Source: Saccharopolyspora_D taberi
Lineage (GTDB): Bacteria > Actinomycetota > Actinomycetes > Mycobacteriales > Pseudonocardiaceae
NCBI RefSeq assembly: GCF_039534165.1
Contig: NZ_BAAAUX010000005.1
Coordinates: 62,001 to 126,000, forward strand
Direction of reading: 5' to 3'
Length of the DNA stretch: 64,000 bases
Shown: in pieces, positions 40,834-49,197 of the stretch
How positions within the stretch are numbered: the first letter of the stretch is position 1
Layout of the letters: each line of letters opens with the position of its first letter
The notes under the pieces: generated by a model
What the model saw: the letters and a program-made list of their open reading frames with translations, nothing else
What the model was told of the DNA's origin: nothing
Database searches by the model: none
Program-made: the position numbers and the translations under genes

Positions 40834-41597
40834 CAGCTCGCGTCCTCCTGCGACAGGGCACCGGTCATGGCGCCGACGAGGTCTTCCAGCGTGGCCTCGG
40901 CGGCGCGCAACCGGGCCACCCGGCGCCCCAGCCGCAGCACCTCCACCCGGTCGGCCACCGACAGGACCTCCGGCATGTTGTGGCTGATCAGCACCACCGC
41001 GATCCCGGAGTCGCGGACCCGGCGGATGACGTCGAGCACCCGCTCCCGCTGCACCACGCCAAGCGCCGCGGTCGGCTCGTCCATGAACACCAGCCTGTCC
41101 GCCCACGCCACCGAACGGGCCACCGCGACGCTCTGCCGCTGGCCGCCGGACAGCGACCCGATCGGCACGTCGAGGTCCTGGAGCGTGACGCCGAACTTCT
41201 CGAACTGCTCGGCTGCCCGGGTGCGCATCGCGGCCTTGTCCAGCATCCCCAGCTTCCCGAGCACTCCCCTGCGGCGGATCTCCCTGCCCAGGAACAGGTT
41301 CGCGGCTGGATCGAGGTCCGGGGCGACCGCGAGGTCCTGGTAGGCGGTCTCGATGCCGTGCGCGCGGGCCGCGCCCGGGGAGTCGAGCACGACCGGCTTG
41401 CCGGACACCTCGATGCTGCCCGAATCCGGCTGCTCCACACCGGACAGGCACTTGACCAATGTGGACTTCCCGGCGCCGTTGTCACCGATCAGCGCGACGA
41501 CCTCGCCGGGATACGCGGTGAAGGACGCGCCGCGCAGCGCCTCCACGCCTCCGTAGCGCTTGACGAGGTCTCGGGCCTCCAGCAGTGCTTCGGTCAT
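40833..41597 (-). CDS. Sugar ABC transporter ATP-binding protein (single domain)
   Basis: A 254-residue ATPase with Walker A GDNGAGKST, signature LSGGQRQ, Walker B RLVFMDEPT and the H-loop LISHN. Most CUT2 importers use a fused two-domain ATPase of about 500 residues. A single-domain one is the hallmark of FrcA-type fructose/mannose/ribose importers. It follows manA after 40 bases and overlaps the permease start. Confidence 0.92.
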   Translation of the reverse strand: MTEALLEARDLVKRYGGVEALRGASFTAYPGEVVALIGDNGAGKSTLVKCLSGVEQPDSGSIEVSGKPVVLDSPGAARAHGIETAYQDLAVAPDLDPAANLFLGREIRRRGVLGKLGMLDKAAMRTRAAEQFEKFGVTLQDLDVPIGSLSGGQRQSVAVARSVAWADRLVFMDEPTAALGVVQRERVLDVIRRVRDSGIAVVLISHNMPEVLSVADRVEVLRLGRRVARLRAAEATLEDLVGAMTGALSQEDAS

Positions 41598-41637
41598 CAG
41601 ACCTCCTGGCGGTCAGGGCTTCTCCGGCGGGCGCGGG

Positions 41638-42672
41638 TCAGGGCTTCTTGGGCGGGCGGCAGTGCACGACCGTCAGATCACCGTCGAGCGCCGGCGCTCC
41701 GGCCGAGTGCGGCACCACGACCGTCTGGCCCCGGCGCAGACCGAGGGATTCTCCTTGCGCGGTCAGCCTTCCCGAACCGTCGAGCACGACCAATACTCCG
41801 AACGACGGCTCCAGCTCGACCGAGCCGTGCAGGCGGTCGGCCAGGAAGAACTCGGCGGCTTCCTCGGCGAGCAGCGGAACCCGCGGGCCGCTCTGCTCGG
41901 CGGTGTGCTTGACCAGCGACGCCAGCGCGCTGTCGCCGAAACCGCTGCGGTTCACCGTGCGCAGCGCGGTTTCCCGGTCCATCCCGAGGAACGCGCTCTC
42001 CGCGTCGGCGAGGAATCCCTGCCACTCCAGCGTGACCGAGAAGTCCGTCGGCTGCTGCAACTCGACGATGAACACCCCGGCGCCGATCGCGTGCGGGGTT
42101 CCGGCCGGGACGTGCACGGTGTCACCGGCCCGGACCGGGATCTCGTTCAGCGACCCCAACAGCGCCGAGGAGTCCTGGGTCCGCACCCAGTGCGCCACGG
42201 CCTCCGGCGCGACATCTTCCCGGAAACCCAGGTACACCACGGGATTCGCCCCGCTGGTGCCGACCACGATCCACGCCTCGGTCTTGCCGAACCGGGAACC
42301 CAGGTGCTGCTGGGCGAAGGCGTCCGAGGGGTGGCAGTGCACCGGAAGCCGCTGCCCGGCGTCGAGCAGCTTGACCAGAAGTGCCGTGCTGTCACCGAAA
42401 TCCGCGACGTGCTCGGCGCCCAGCCACTCCTGCGGAGCGGCCCGCACGGCGTCGCGCAGCAGGCTGCCGTCGGGCAGCCGGGACAGCCCGGCCTCCTGCT
42501 GGCCGAAGCGGGTGGTCGTGGACGCGACCCAGTCCTCCGGGCCCCAGTCCCGGTCGTCGCTGTCCCGGTCGTCGCCGACACCGCGCAGCTCGGCGATCGC
42601 CGAGCCGCCCCGGTAGAACTGCCGGGGCTGGTTCGCCGGGAGCACCACCGGCCGGGGAACGCTGGAAATCAA
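41638..42672 (-). CDS. manA: Mannose-6-phosphate isomerase, class I
   Basis: A 344-residue cupin-type isomerase converting mannose-6-phosphate to fructose-6-phosphate. The zinc ligands are visible in LPVHCHPSDAFAQQHLG, KTEAWIVVGTSG and the later GTPHAIGAG. It is shorter than the classical 390-residue enzyme and has a divergent C-terminal cupin. The start is TTG 42672, whose TTGA overlaps the lacI stop, with GAGAGGTG upstream. This coupling to a LacI repressor and an importer implies uptake and use of mannose or a related sugar. A sugar kinase is not present in the cluster. Confidence 0.85.
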   Translation of the reverse strand: MISSVPRPVVLPANQPRQFYRGGSAIAELRGVGDDRDSDDRDWGPEDWVASTTTRFGQQEAGLSRLPDGSLLRDAVRAAPQEWLGAEHVADFGDSTALLVKLLDAGQRLPVHCHPSDAFAQQHLGSRFGKTEAWIVVGTSGANPVVYLGFREDVAPEAVAHWVRTQDSSALLGSLNEIPVRAGDTVHVPAGTPHAIGAGVFIVELQQPTDFSVTLEWQGFLADAESAFLGMDRETALRTVNRSGFGDSALASLVKHTAEQSGPRVPLLAEEAAEFFLADRLHGSVELEPSFGVLVVLDGSGRLTAQGESLGLRRGQTVVVPHSAGAPALDGDLTVVHCRPPKKP

Positions 42673-43685
42673 GGGGACACCTCTCCGGAGCCGCGCGGCA
42701 GCAGCCGCGTGGGCAGGACGTGGCGGCGCGGCGGTGCGGGGTCACCGTCGAGCCGCGCGAACAACAACTCGGCCGCCGACCGCCCCAGTTCCCTGGTGTC
42801 GTGCGTGATCACCGTGATCGGCGGGTCGAGGAGATCGGCGAGTTCGAAGTCGTCGAAGCCCACCAGCGCGGGCCGGTGCGCGCGGCCGGACAGGGCGCGC
42901 AGCGCCTCGACGGTGATCCGGTTGTTGCCGGTGACCAGCGCGGTCGCGCGGGGCAGCATCCGGTCCAGGGTCGCGGCGACGGACTCGGTGGTGTGCGGGC
43001 CCATCTGCACGAGGCCGGGTTCGAACGGCACGCCCGCCTGCGCGCAGCCCTCGCGGAACCCGCGCAGGCGCTCGGCGGCGGTGTGGATGTCGGGGGCGTC
43101 GCCGAGGAAGGCGATGGCGCGGTGGCCGTGTTCGGCGAGGTGGCGCACCGCGTGCGCGGTGCCGCCCGCGTTGTCCACGAGCACGGTGTCGGCGGAGACG
43201 TTGCCGCCGGGGCGGTCCATGAAGACCACCGGTGTGCCGGAGTTGATCTCGTGCGCGATGTAGCCGTGCTGGTGGCCTGCGGGGACGACGAGCAGTCCGT
43301 CGACCCGGCGGGAGCAGAACTCCAGCACCAGCTCCCGCTCGCGGGCCGGGTCCTCGTCGGACGAGCCGGTGAGCACCTGCTTGCCGTTGGCGCGGGCGAC
43401 CTCCTCGGCGGCCCTGGTCAGCACCGAGTAGAACGGGTTGGCCAGGTCCTCCAGGACCATGCCGATGGTTCCGGTCTCGGTGCCCCGGCGCAGGTTCCGG
43501 GCGCCGAGGTTGCGCCGGAAGCCGAGCTGGTCGATGGCGGCGAGCACGCGCTCGGCGGTCGCCGGGTGCACGCCGCTCTCGTCGTTGACCACGCGGGAGA
43601 CGGTCTTGATGCTCACCCCGGCCAGCCGGGCCACGTCGTTCATGGTGGCGCGGCGGGCGCTCCCGGACTCGGACAACGTTGTCAT
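42669..43685 (-). CDS. LacI-family repressor
   Basis: A 338-residue repressor. The helix-turn-helix is TMNDVARLAGVSIKTVSRVV with the hinge helix RNLGARNLRRG, followed by a periplasmic-binding-protein-like sugar sensor (IGMVLEDLANPFYS, VVFMDRPGGNV, VGFDDFELADLL). It is the first gene of the operon with manA and the importer, and overlaps manA by four bases. A CG-centred 12-bp palindrome GACAACGTTGTC spans its start codon and is a probable autoregulatory operator. Sugar or sugar phosphate should be the inducer. Confidence 0.92.
   Translation of the reverse strand: MTTLSESGSARRATMNDVARLAGVSIKTVSRVVNDESGVHPATAERVLAAIDQLGFRRNLGARNLRRGTETGTIGMVLEDLANPFYSVLTRAAEEVARANGKQVLTGSSDEDPARERELVLEFCSRRVDGLLVVPAGHQHGYIAHEINSGTPVVFMDRPGGNVSADTVLVDNAGGTAHAVRHLAEHGHRAIAFLGDAPDIHTAAERLRGFREGCAQAGVPFEPGLVQMGPHTTESVAATLDRMLPRATALVTGNNRITVEALRALSGRAHRPALVGFDDFELADLLDPPITVITHDTRELGRSAAELLFARLDGDPAPPRRHVLPTRLLPRGSGEVSP
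43672..43683. promoter_or_regulatory. Candidate LacI operator GACAACGTTGTC
   Basis: A perfect 12-bp palindrome with central CG, as usual for LacI-family operators. It overlaps the lacI start codon region. A TTGACA at 43720-43725 (minus strand) is a possible -35. Confidence 0.55.
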
Positions 43686-43773
43686 AGTGCGCGGAATTCC
43701 ATCCCACGCGGTCAGCGGGTGTCAACCCCGGTCCGGGTCGATGCCGCCGGTGGCGGGCATAGGTGCTGCTGAA

Positions 43774-43785
43774 CGGCGTACGCCG
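43774..43785. promoter_or_regulatory. Palindrome CGGCGTACGCCG upstream of lacI
   Basis: A perfect 12-bp palindrome of unknown use in the 181-bp gap between lacI and the padR 3' end. Confidence 0.3.
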
Positions 43786-43850
43786 GTTGTCATCGACCGG
43801 ACAGGAACCTTGACCCGCGGCCGGTCCTCGCGCAGACTCGTCCGGCTCGG

Positions 43851-43871
43851 CCTGACAAGGTTGTCGTCAGG
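43851..43871 (-). terminator. Hairpin at the end of the PadR gene
   Basis: CCTGAC and GTCAGG pair around a nine-base loop that itself contains GACAA..TTGTC. It includes the padR stop codon. It is short and may serve as terminator or as a second operator-like element. Confidence 0.35.
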
Positions 43872-44394
43872 TCTCCTCGATGCGCTTGATCGCCCAGAGC
43901 GCCCATTCGCGGGTCGCCTCGTAGCTGCGCCAGCCGAACTCGGAGGCGATCCGGCCGAACGGCAGCTTCCCGCCGGGTTCGGCGTGCCGGTCGATCTCCT
44001 CGCTGATCGCCCGGAGCTGCTTGGCCTCCCGCTCGCACTCCTCGGCCTTGGCGCGCAGCAGCTCCAGCGCGTCCTCCTTCTCCAGCGAGGACAGCAGGAA
44101 CAGCCGCAGGACCCCCTCGTTGCGGGCGTGCTGCTCCTGCGGTGGGTTGGTGAGCCAGTGGCGGAGCTGGTCGCGGCCTTCGGCGGTGATCGCGTAGGTG
44201 CGGCTGCCGCGCGCTCCCTCGGCGACGACTTCGATCAGGCCCTCGGCCGCGAGCCGGTTGAGCTCCGGATAGATCTGGGTGTGCCTGGCGTACCAGGCGT
44301 AATGCCCGAATTCCTGCTCGAACCGCTTGGTCAGCTCGTAGCCGCTCGCCGCCTCGTAGGCGAGGTGGCCGAGCAGCGCGTACCGCAACGACAT
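43867..44394 (-). CDS. PadR-family regulator
   Basis: A 175-residue PadR/Vir-type winged-helix repressor. It starts MSLRYALLGHLAYEAASGYE, then the recognition region HTQIYPELNRLAAEGLIEVV and wing GSRTYAITAEG, with a C-terminal dimerisation helix. TAGGCT (44402-44407) lies seven bases before the ATG. It is divergent from the carotenoid oxygenase gene, and the three GACATGT boxes between them are its probable operators. Confidence 0.92.
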   Translation of the reverse strand: MSLRYALLGHLAYEAASGYELTKRFEQEFGHYAWYARHTQIYPELNRLAAEGLIEVVAEGARGSRTYAITAEGRDQLRHWLTNPPQEQHARNEGVLRLFLLSSLEKEDALELLRAKAEECEREAKQLRAISEEIDRHAEPGGKLPFGRIASEFGWRSYEATREWALWAIKRIEET

Positions 44395-44418
44395 GGCCGC
44401 GAGCCTACTTGTCGCTCT

Positions 44419-44471
44419 GACATGTCCTGAATCGACATGTAACTGTTTGACATGTCCCTGTTGTCGATGTC
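44419..44471. promoter_or_regulatory. Phased GACATGT operator array
   Basis: GACATGTC at 44419-44426, GACATGT at 44434-44440 and GACATGTC at 44449-44456 start exactly 15 bases apart. A degenerate fourth (CGATGTC) ends at 44471. The third overlaps a TTGACA (44448-44453) that can be the -35 of the oxygenase gene. Confidence 0.7.
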
Positions 44472-44500
44472 AGTCTCATGATCGACGAGAGGGGACAGCG

Positions 44501-45805
44501 ATGACCGCATACCTGGAAGGCCACCTGGCGCCAGTGCCCGACGAGATCGAGAGCTTCGACCTGCCGGTGACCGGCGCGTTGCCGCCGGAACTGACCGGCC
44601 GCTACCTGCGCAACGGCCCCAACCCGCGGCCGGGCGCCGACCCGGGGCACTGGTTCGGCGGCGACGGCATGCTGCACGGGATCCGGCTCCGCGGCGGGCG
44701 CGCCGAGTGGTACCGGAACCGCTGGGTGCGGACCGGGCAGCTGGCGGGGGAGCGCAGGTTCCGCCCCGACGGGACGCTCGACATGTCGGTCCACTCCGCC
44801 AACACGCACATCGTCGGGCACGCCGACCGGCTGCTCGCGCTGTGCGAGGCCGGCCTGCCCTACGAGGTCACCGGAGAACTGGACACGCTCGGCCCGCACG
44901 ACTTCGGCGGGAAGCTGCTGACCCCGATGACCGCGCACCCCAAGCAGGACCCGGTCAGCGGCAAGCTTTACTTCTTCGGCTACTCGTTCCAGCCGCCGTT
45001 CCTGACCTACCACCGGCTCTCGGCCGCGGGTGAGCTGGAGCGCAGCGTGGAGGTCGACCTGCCCGCGCCGATCATGATGCACGACTTCGCGATCACCGAG
45101 CGGCACGTGGTCTGGCTCGACCTGCCGCTGACCTTCGACCTCGGCCTGGTCGGCAGCGGCATACCGTTCCGCTGGAACGACGAGCACCCGACCCGCCTCG
45201 GCGTGATGGACCGCGACGGCGGCACCCGGGTCCAGTGGTTCGAGATCGACCCCTGCTTCGTGTTCCACGTCGGCAACGCGCACGAGGACGCGGCGGGCCG
45301 GATCGTGCTCGACGCGGTCCGCTACAGCCGCACGGCGTTCCGGTCGGTGTGGAGCGGCATGAGCGGTTCCGCCGCGGAGTCCGGGGATTCCGGGGGGTCG
45401 CTGCACCGCTGGACGCTGGACCCGGCGACCGGTGTCGCGCGGGAGCAGGCCCTGGACGACCTCGCGGTGGAGTTCCCCACGATCAACGAGGATCGCGTCG
45501 GCCTGGGCCACCGGTACGTCTACGCCGCGGGCGGAAGCGGCTCGGTGGTCAAGTACGACACCCGCTCCGGTTCGCCTGCGGTGCACGACCTGGCTCCGCA
45601 CCAGGTCGCGGGAGAAGCGGTCTTCGTGCCTTCCGGTGGCGGCGAGGACGAGGGCTGGCTGCTGTCGGTGGTCACCGACACCGCCGCGGACTCGTCGGAA
45701 CTGCTGGTGCTCGACGCGACTTCGGTCGAGCCGGTCGCGTCCGTGGCGCTGCCGCGCCGCGTTCCGTCCGGCTTCCACGGCTCGTGGATCGGGGACACCG
45801 AGTGA
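44501..45805 (+). CDS. Carotenoid cleavage oxygenase
   Basis: A 434-residue seven-bladed propeller non-haem iron enzyme that splits a double bond of carotenoids or related stilbenes and apocarotenoids. The four iron histidines lie in MTAHPKQDP, MMHDFAITE, FHVGNAHED and GFHGSWI. The N-terminal signature GRYLRNGPNPRPG and HWFGGDGMLHG are present. ATG 44501 has GAGAGGGGAC upstream. PadR regulation through the GACATGT boxes suggests induction by a phenolic or apocarotenoid compound. No carotenoid biosynthesis gene is in the window. Confidence 0.92.
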   Translation: MTAYLEGHLAPVPDEIESFDLPVTGALPPELTGRYLRNGPNPRPGADPGHWFGGDGMLHGIRLRGGRAEWYRNRWVRTGQLAGERRFRPDGTLDMSVHSANTHIVGHADRLLALCEAGLPYEVTGELDTLGPHDFGGKLLTPMTAHPKQDPVSGKLYFFGYSFQPPFLTYHRLSAAGELERSVEVDLPAPIMMHDFAITERHVVWLDLPLTFDLGLVGSGIPFRWNDEHPTRLGVMDRDGGTRVQWFEIDPCFVFHVGNAHEDAAGRIVLDAVRYSRTAFRSVWSGMSGSAAESGDSGGSLHRWTLDPATGVAREQALDDLAVEFPTINEDRVGLGHRYVYAAGGSGSVVKYDTRSGSPAVHDLAPHQVAGEAVFVPSGGGEDEGWLLSVVTDTAADSSELLVLDATSVEPVASVALPRRVPSGFHGSWIGDTE

Positions 45806-45811
45806 GGAAAG

Positions 45812-46080
45812 TGCTCTCGCTGTGCTGGGACAGGAGGACCGCACCCGCCACCGCAGTGCTGAAGGAGTCCTTGGCCAGCAGGAACCTCGCGTCGCGGCTG
45901 ACCCGGCAACAGCACCAGGCCGCCTTCCCGCCGCAGCGAGCATGAACGTCCGTACGGCTCCAGTCGCCGCTCGCTGGAGACGAACCAGAGCACGGCATGC
46001 AGGCCGATCGTCGACGCGAGCAGCGACGTCCACTCGCTGAACCCAAGCGTGTGGAGCAGGTAGTAGGCGCCGACCCGGCG
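45812..46080 (-). pseudogene. Decayed VC0807-family membrane protein gene
   Basis: On the minus strand one frame reads AYYLLHTLGFSEWTSLLAS and continues HAVLWFVSSERRLEPYG. Another frame near the carotenoid oxygenase stop reads RDARFLLAKDSFSTAVAGAV. These are the two conserved parts of VC0807-type membrane proteins (YYLLH...RRLDP...RFLLAKDS). They are in different frames, the linker is broken, and both the start and the end of the gene are missing. It is a remnant with at least two frameshifts. Confidence 0.6.
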
Positions 46081-46263
46081 GTGCTGCTCGGCGAGGGGCT
46101 GCTGCGGCTGGTGCTGGTCTACGCGCTCCCGGTGGACGTCATGGCCGGGATCTCACCGGTGATGCGGACCGGTGTCTTCGCCGCGCTGATCGGGTGGACG
46201 GTCTGGTACTCCCGCCGCGGGAAGCGGCGGATGGGGTCCACATCGGACGTGGTCGCCGCCTGA
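46081..46263 (+). pseudogene. Possible membrane protein fragment
   Basis: An open frame of 60 codons with one clear hydrophobic stretch pair (GLLRLVLVYALPVD and MRTGVFAALIGWTVWYSRR). There is no ribosome site and no recognised family. It adjoins the VC0807 remnant and may be part of the same decayed region. It may equally be chance. Confidence 0.25.
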
Positions 46264-46415
46264 GCCCGGTCAATCCGGCCGTTGCCGCCTGCTGCTGCGG
46301 CTGATCGGCGCATCGGTCCGGTCGGAACGGGACAGGATCCCCGCACCGGAGTTGACCTGGGGGTCGGCTCCGGCAACGGTGGGTCGTCCGGTTCGCGACC
46401 CGACGGGAGAAAGCG

Positions 46416-47807
46416 ATGCAGCTGCCCAGGAGGACCGTGCTGATGATGGCGGGCGCGCTGGGCGCCGCGGGAGCGGTGGCTGGCACGCCGGCGGGTTCCG
46501 CCCCGGTGCGCCGGGACTGGAAGGCGGTCGCCGAGGAGGTCAGGGGCGAGTTCCTGTGGGCGTGGCGGAACTACGTCGAGCACGCGCTGGGCGCCGACCA
46601 CATCAAGCCGATCTCGGGCGGGCGCGAGGACTTCTTCGTGCCCGGCCACTCCGTCGGGCTCAGCGCGGTGGAAGCGGTGGACACGCTGTGGCTGATGGGT
46701 GCGGACGACGAGGCCGGGCAGGCGGTGGAGTGGATCAAGAACAACCTGGACTTCGGCATCGACGCGCCGTTCCAGGTGTTCGAGACCAACATCCGCATGG
46801 TCGGCGGGCTCGCCGCCGCCCACCACTGCACCGGTGACCCGCGGCTGCTGGAGCTCGCGGTCGACATCGCGGACCGGCTGCTGCCCGCGTTCACCGCCTC
46901 GCCGACCGGACTGCCGTACCGCTACGTCAACCTCGCGACCGGCGCGGTGAGCGGCCCGGAGACCAACATCGTCGAGGTCGGCACCTACGTCGCCGAGTTC
47001 GGCGTGCTGTCGGAGTGGACCGGCGACCGCCGCTACTTCGACGTGGCCAAGCAGGCGATGCGGGTGGTGTTCGACAAGCGCACGGAACTCGGCCTGCTGC
47101 CGCACGACATCCACGCCGAGACCGGCGAGTGGCGCAACCGGACCGCCACCGTCGGCCCGCCGGGGGACTCGTACTACGAGTACCTGTGGGACGGCTTCGT
47201 GCTCTTCGGCGACGAGGAACTGCGGCACTGGTACGAAGTCCTGACCGGAGCGATCCTGGACCACCAGGCCGAAGTCCATGATGGACTGCTGTGGTTCCCG
47301 CAGGTGGACGCCTTCACCGGCGAGGTCGCGGACAGGAGCCAGAGCGTGCTGGCGTCCTTCTACGCCGGACTGCTCGGCGAATCCGGTCGCGTCGAACAAG
47401 GACGGCGCTACCACGACGCCTGGAACGCGGCGCAGGACCGCTTCGGTGTCCTTCCGACCTCATTGGACTACACGTCGATGTCGGCACCGGACCCGAGCAA
47501 CGCGCTGCGCCCGGAATTCGCCGACTCCGCGCTGATGCTTTGGCTCGCCACCGGCGACGAGATCTTCCGCGAACGCGCGCACACCCACTTCCGCAACATG
47601 GTTTCGGCGTCCAAAGCGGACTACGGCTTCGCGAGCCTGACCGACGTGACCGCGAAACCGCCCGTGCAGGAGGACACCTGTCCGGGATACTGGTGGTCGG
47701 AGCAGATGAAGTACTACTGGCTGCTGTTCTCGGACACACCGCGCTTCGACTACCGGCGGAACTACCTGTCCACAGAGGCCAACGTGCTGCGCGGGGCGAT
47801 CCGGTGA
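46416..47807 (+). CDS. Glycoside hydrolase family 47 alpha-mannosidase, exported
   Basis: A 463-residue class I alpha-1,2-mannosidase-like enzyme. The N-terminus (PRRTVLMMAGALGAAGAVAG) looks like a Tat signal, so it acts outside the membrane. GH47 motifs: GHSVGLSAVEAVDTLWLMG, VFETNIRMVGGL, SYYEYLWDGFVLFG, LRPEFADSALMLW and the closing STEANVLRG, where family members have a calcium-binding T-E pair. These carry the expected acidic catalytic residues. GH47 is best known from eukaryotic N-glycan trimming and is uncommon in bacteria. ATG 46416 has GGGAGA upstream. A substrate from fungal or plant mannan or N-glycans is plausible, with the mannose handled by manA. Confidence 0.88.
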   Translation: MQLPRRTVLMMAGALGAAGAVAGTPAGSAPVRRDWKAVAEEVRGEFLWAWRNYVEHALGADHIKPISGGREDFFVPGHSVGLSAVEAVDTLWLMGADDEAGQAVEWIKNNLDFGIDAPFQVFETNIRMVGGLAAAHHCTGDPRLLELAVDIADRLLPAFTASPTGLPYRYVNLATGAVSGPETNIVEVGTYVAEFGVLSEWTGDRRYFDVAKQAMRVVFDKRTELGLLPHDIHAETGEWRNRTATVGPPGDSYYEYLWDGFVLFGDEELRHWYEVLTGAILDHQAEVHDGLLWFPQVDAFTGEVADRSQSVLASFYAGLLGESGRVEQGRRYHDAWNAAQDRFGVLPTSLDYTSMSAPDPSNALRPEFADSALMLWLATGDEIFRERAHTHFRNMVSASKADYGFASLTDVTAKPPVQEDTCPGYWWSEQMKYYWLLFSDTPRFDYRRNYLSTEANVLRGAIR

Positions 47808-47853
47808 TCCCGGGCGCTTTCCGCCCTCGGGCGCGCCCTCTAGGCTGACCGGC

Positions 47854-48177
47854 ATGGCTGAGCACGTGCAGGTCGTGACGACCACCGATTCCGAGCAGGC
47901 CGCCGCGGACCTGGCCCGCGGGATCGTCGAGGCCCGCCTCGGCGCCTGCGTGCAGGTGGTGCCGATCCGCAGCTTCTACATCTGGGAGGGCACGGCCCAG
48001 GACGACCCGGAGTGGCAGCTCCAGATCAAGACCTCGGCGGCCAGGCTGGAGGCGCTGGTCGAGCACATCCGGGCCGCGCACACCTACGACGTCCCGGAGA
48101 TCATCGCGACCCCGATCACCGCGGGGAATCCGGACTACCTGGCCTGGGTCGACGAGGAGACCCGGCACCCGGTGTGA
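47854..48177 (+). CDS. cutA: Divalent-cation tolerance protein CutA
   Basis: A 107-residue trimeric PII-like protein. VVTTTDSEQAAADLARGIVE, LGACVQVVPIRSFYIWEG and the C-terminal YDVPEIIATPITAGNPDYLAW cover the whole family. Its role is linked to copper and other divalent metals, but the mechanism is unsettled. TAGGCT (47841-47846) lies seven bases before the ATG. Confidence 0.93.
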   Translation: MAEHVQVVTTTDSEQAAADLARGIVEARLGACVQVVPIRSFYIWEGTAQDDPEWQLQIKTSAARLEALVEHIRAAHTYDVPEIIATPITAGNPDYLAWVDEETRHPV

Positions 48178-48232
48178 GCCGCGGCACCCGGCACACTGCG
48201 AGGGGGAAGTCCTCGGAGAAGGTGGGTGCAGC

Positions 48233-48592
48233 GTGCCGACTACGCATGCCGGGTGGTTCCGGGTCGTGGCGATCGCCGAAGCGATCTCGTGGGCGGGCCT
48301 GCTGCTGGCGATGGCCGCCAAGTACGGCCTGGGCCAGCCGCTGGGCGTGACCGTCATGGGCTGGATCCACGGCCTGGTCTTCACCGCCTACGTGGTGACC
48401 TGCCTGGTGGTCTTCAGCCCGCTGCGGTGGCGGTTCCGGGTGCTGGTGCTCGCGCTCGTGTCGTCGGTGCCGCCGCTGGCCTCGGTGTGGTTCGAGTGGT
48501 GGGCGCGCCGCCGTGGCCTGCTGGATCTCCGCGAGGCCGACGAGCCCACGTTCTGGGCGAAGGTCGGCTACGCGCTCAAGACGCTGAACTGA
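48233..48592 (+). CDS. DUF3817 membrane protein
   Basis: A 119-residue membrane protein with three helices, starting with the conserved FRVVAIAEAISWAGLLLAMA and containing GWIHGLVFTAYVV. Both are typical of DUF3817, whose function is unknown. GTG 48233 has AGAAGGTGGG upstream. It is separated by one base from the stop of the convergent MarR gene. Confidence 0.88.
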   Translation: MPTTHAGWFRVVAIAEAISWAGLLLAMAAKYGLGQPLGVTVMGWIHGLVFTAYVVTCLVVFSPLRWRFRVLVLALVSSVPPLASVWFEWWARRRGLLDLREADEPTFWAKVGYALKTLN

Positions 48593-48593
48593 C

Positions 48594-49094
48594 TCAGAAG
48601 TCGCCGGCCGCGTGCCGGACCCTGCCCAGCAGCTCGGTCAGCTGCTGGGTCTGGCGCTCGGTGACCCCGCGCAGCCCGAAGTCGATCTCGGTCACCGACT
48701 CGGTCGCCCGCTTCATCAGGTCCCGGCCTTCGTCGGTGATCTCCACCAGCGTGGTCCGGCGGTCGGTCGGGTGCGGCACCCGCCGCACCAGCTCGTCCTG
48801 CTCCAGCCGGTCGACGATGTTGGTGACGCTGGTCGGGTGCAGCTGGAGCCGGTCGCCCATCACCCGCATCGGCAGGCTGCCCCGCCTGGAGAAGGTCAGC
48901 AGCACCAGCGCCTCGTAGCGGGCGAAGGTCAGGTTGTGCGGGCGCAGCGCGGTGTCCACCGCCGACTGCAGGATCTGCTGGACTCGCATCACGCTGGTCA
49001 CCGCGGCCATGGTGGTGGACGGCCCGATCCGCTCGGACCAGATCTCCGCGGCGCGGCCGATGGGGTCGAAGGGCAGCGGACTACGAGTGCTCAT
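48594..49094 (-). CDS. MarR-family regulator
   Basis: A 166-residue MarR regulator. The winged helix is LPMRVMGDRLQLHPTSVTNI followed by VDRLEQDELVRRVPHPTDRR, and the end dimerisation helices are present. TAGCGT (49101-49106) lies six bases before the ATG, a leaderless start. It is divergent from the thiamine-binding protein gene. The target is not evident. Confidence 0.9.
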   Translation of the reverse strand: MSTRSPLPFDPIGRAAEIWSERIGPSTTMAAVTSVMRVQQILQSAVDTALRPHNLTFARYEALVLLTFSRRGSLPMRVMGDRLQLHPTSVTNIVDRLEQDELVRRVPHPTDRRTTLVEITDEGRDLMKRATESVTEIDFGLRGVTERQTQQLTELLGRVRHAAGDF

Positions 49095-49197
49095 GTTTCG
49101 ACGCTAGCAGCGCGGACCCACCTTGTTGGTGACAGTGGGCTCTCGGAGGATGGAACCGTCGGTGATCCAGGTGGGATTTCAGCGGAGGAGGAACGAC

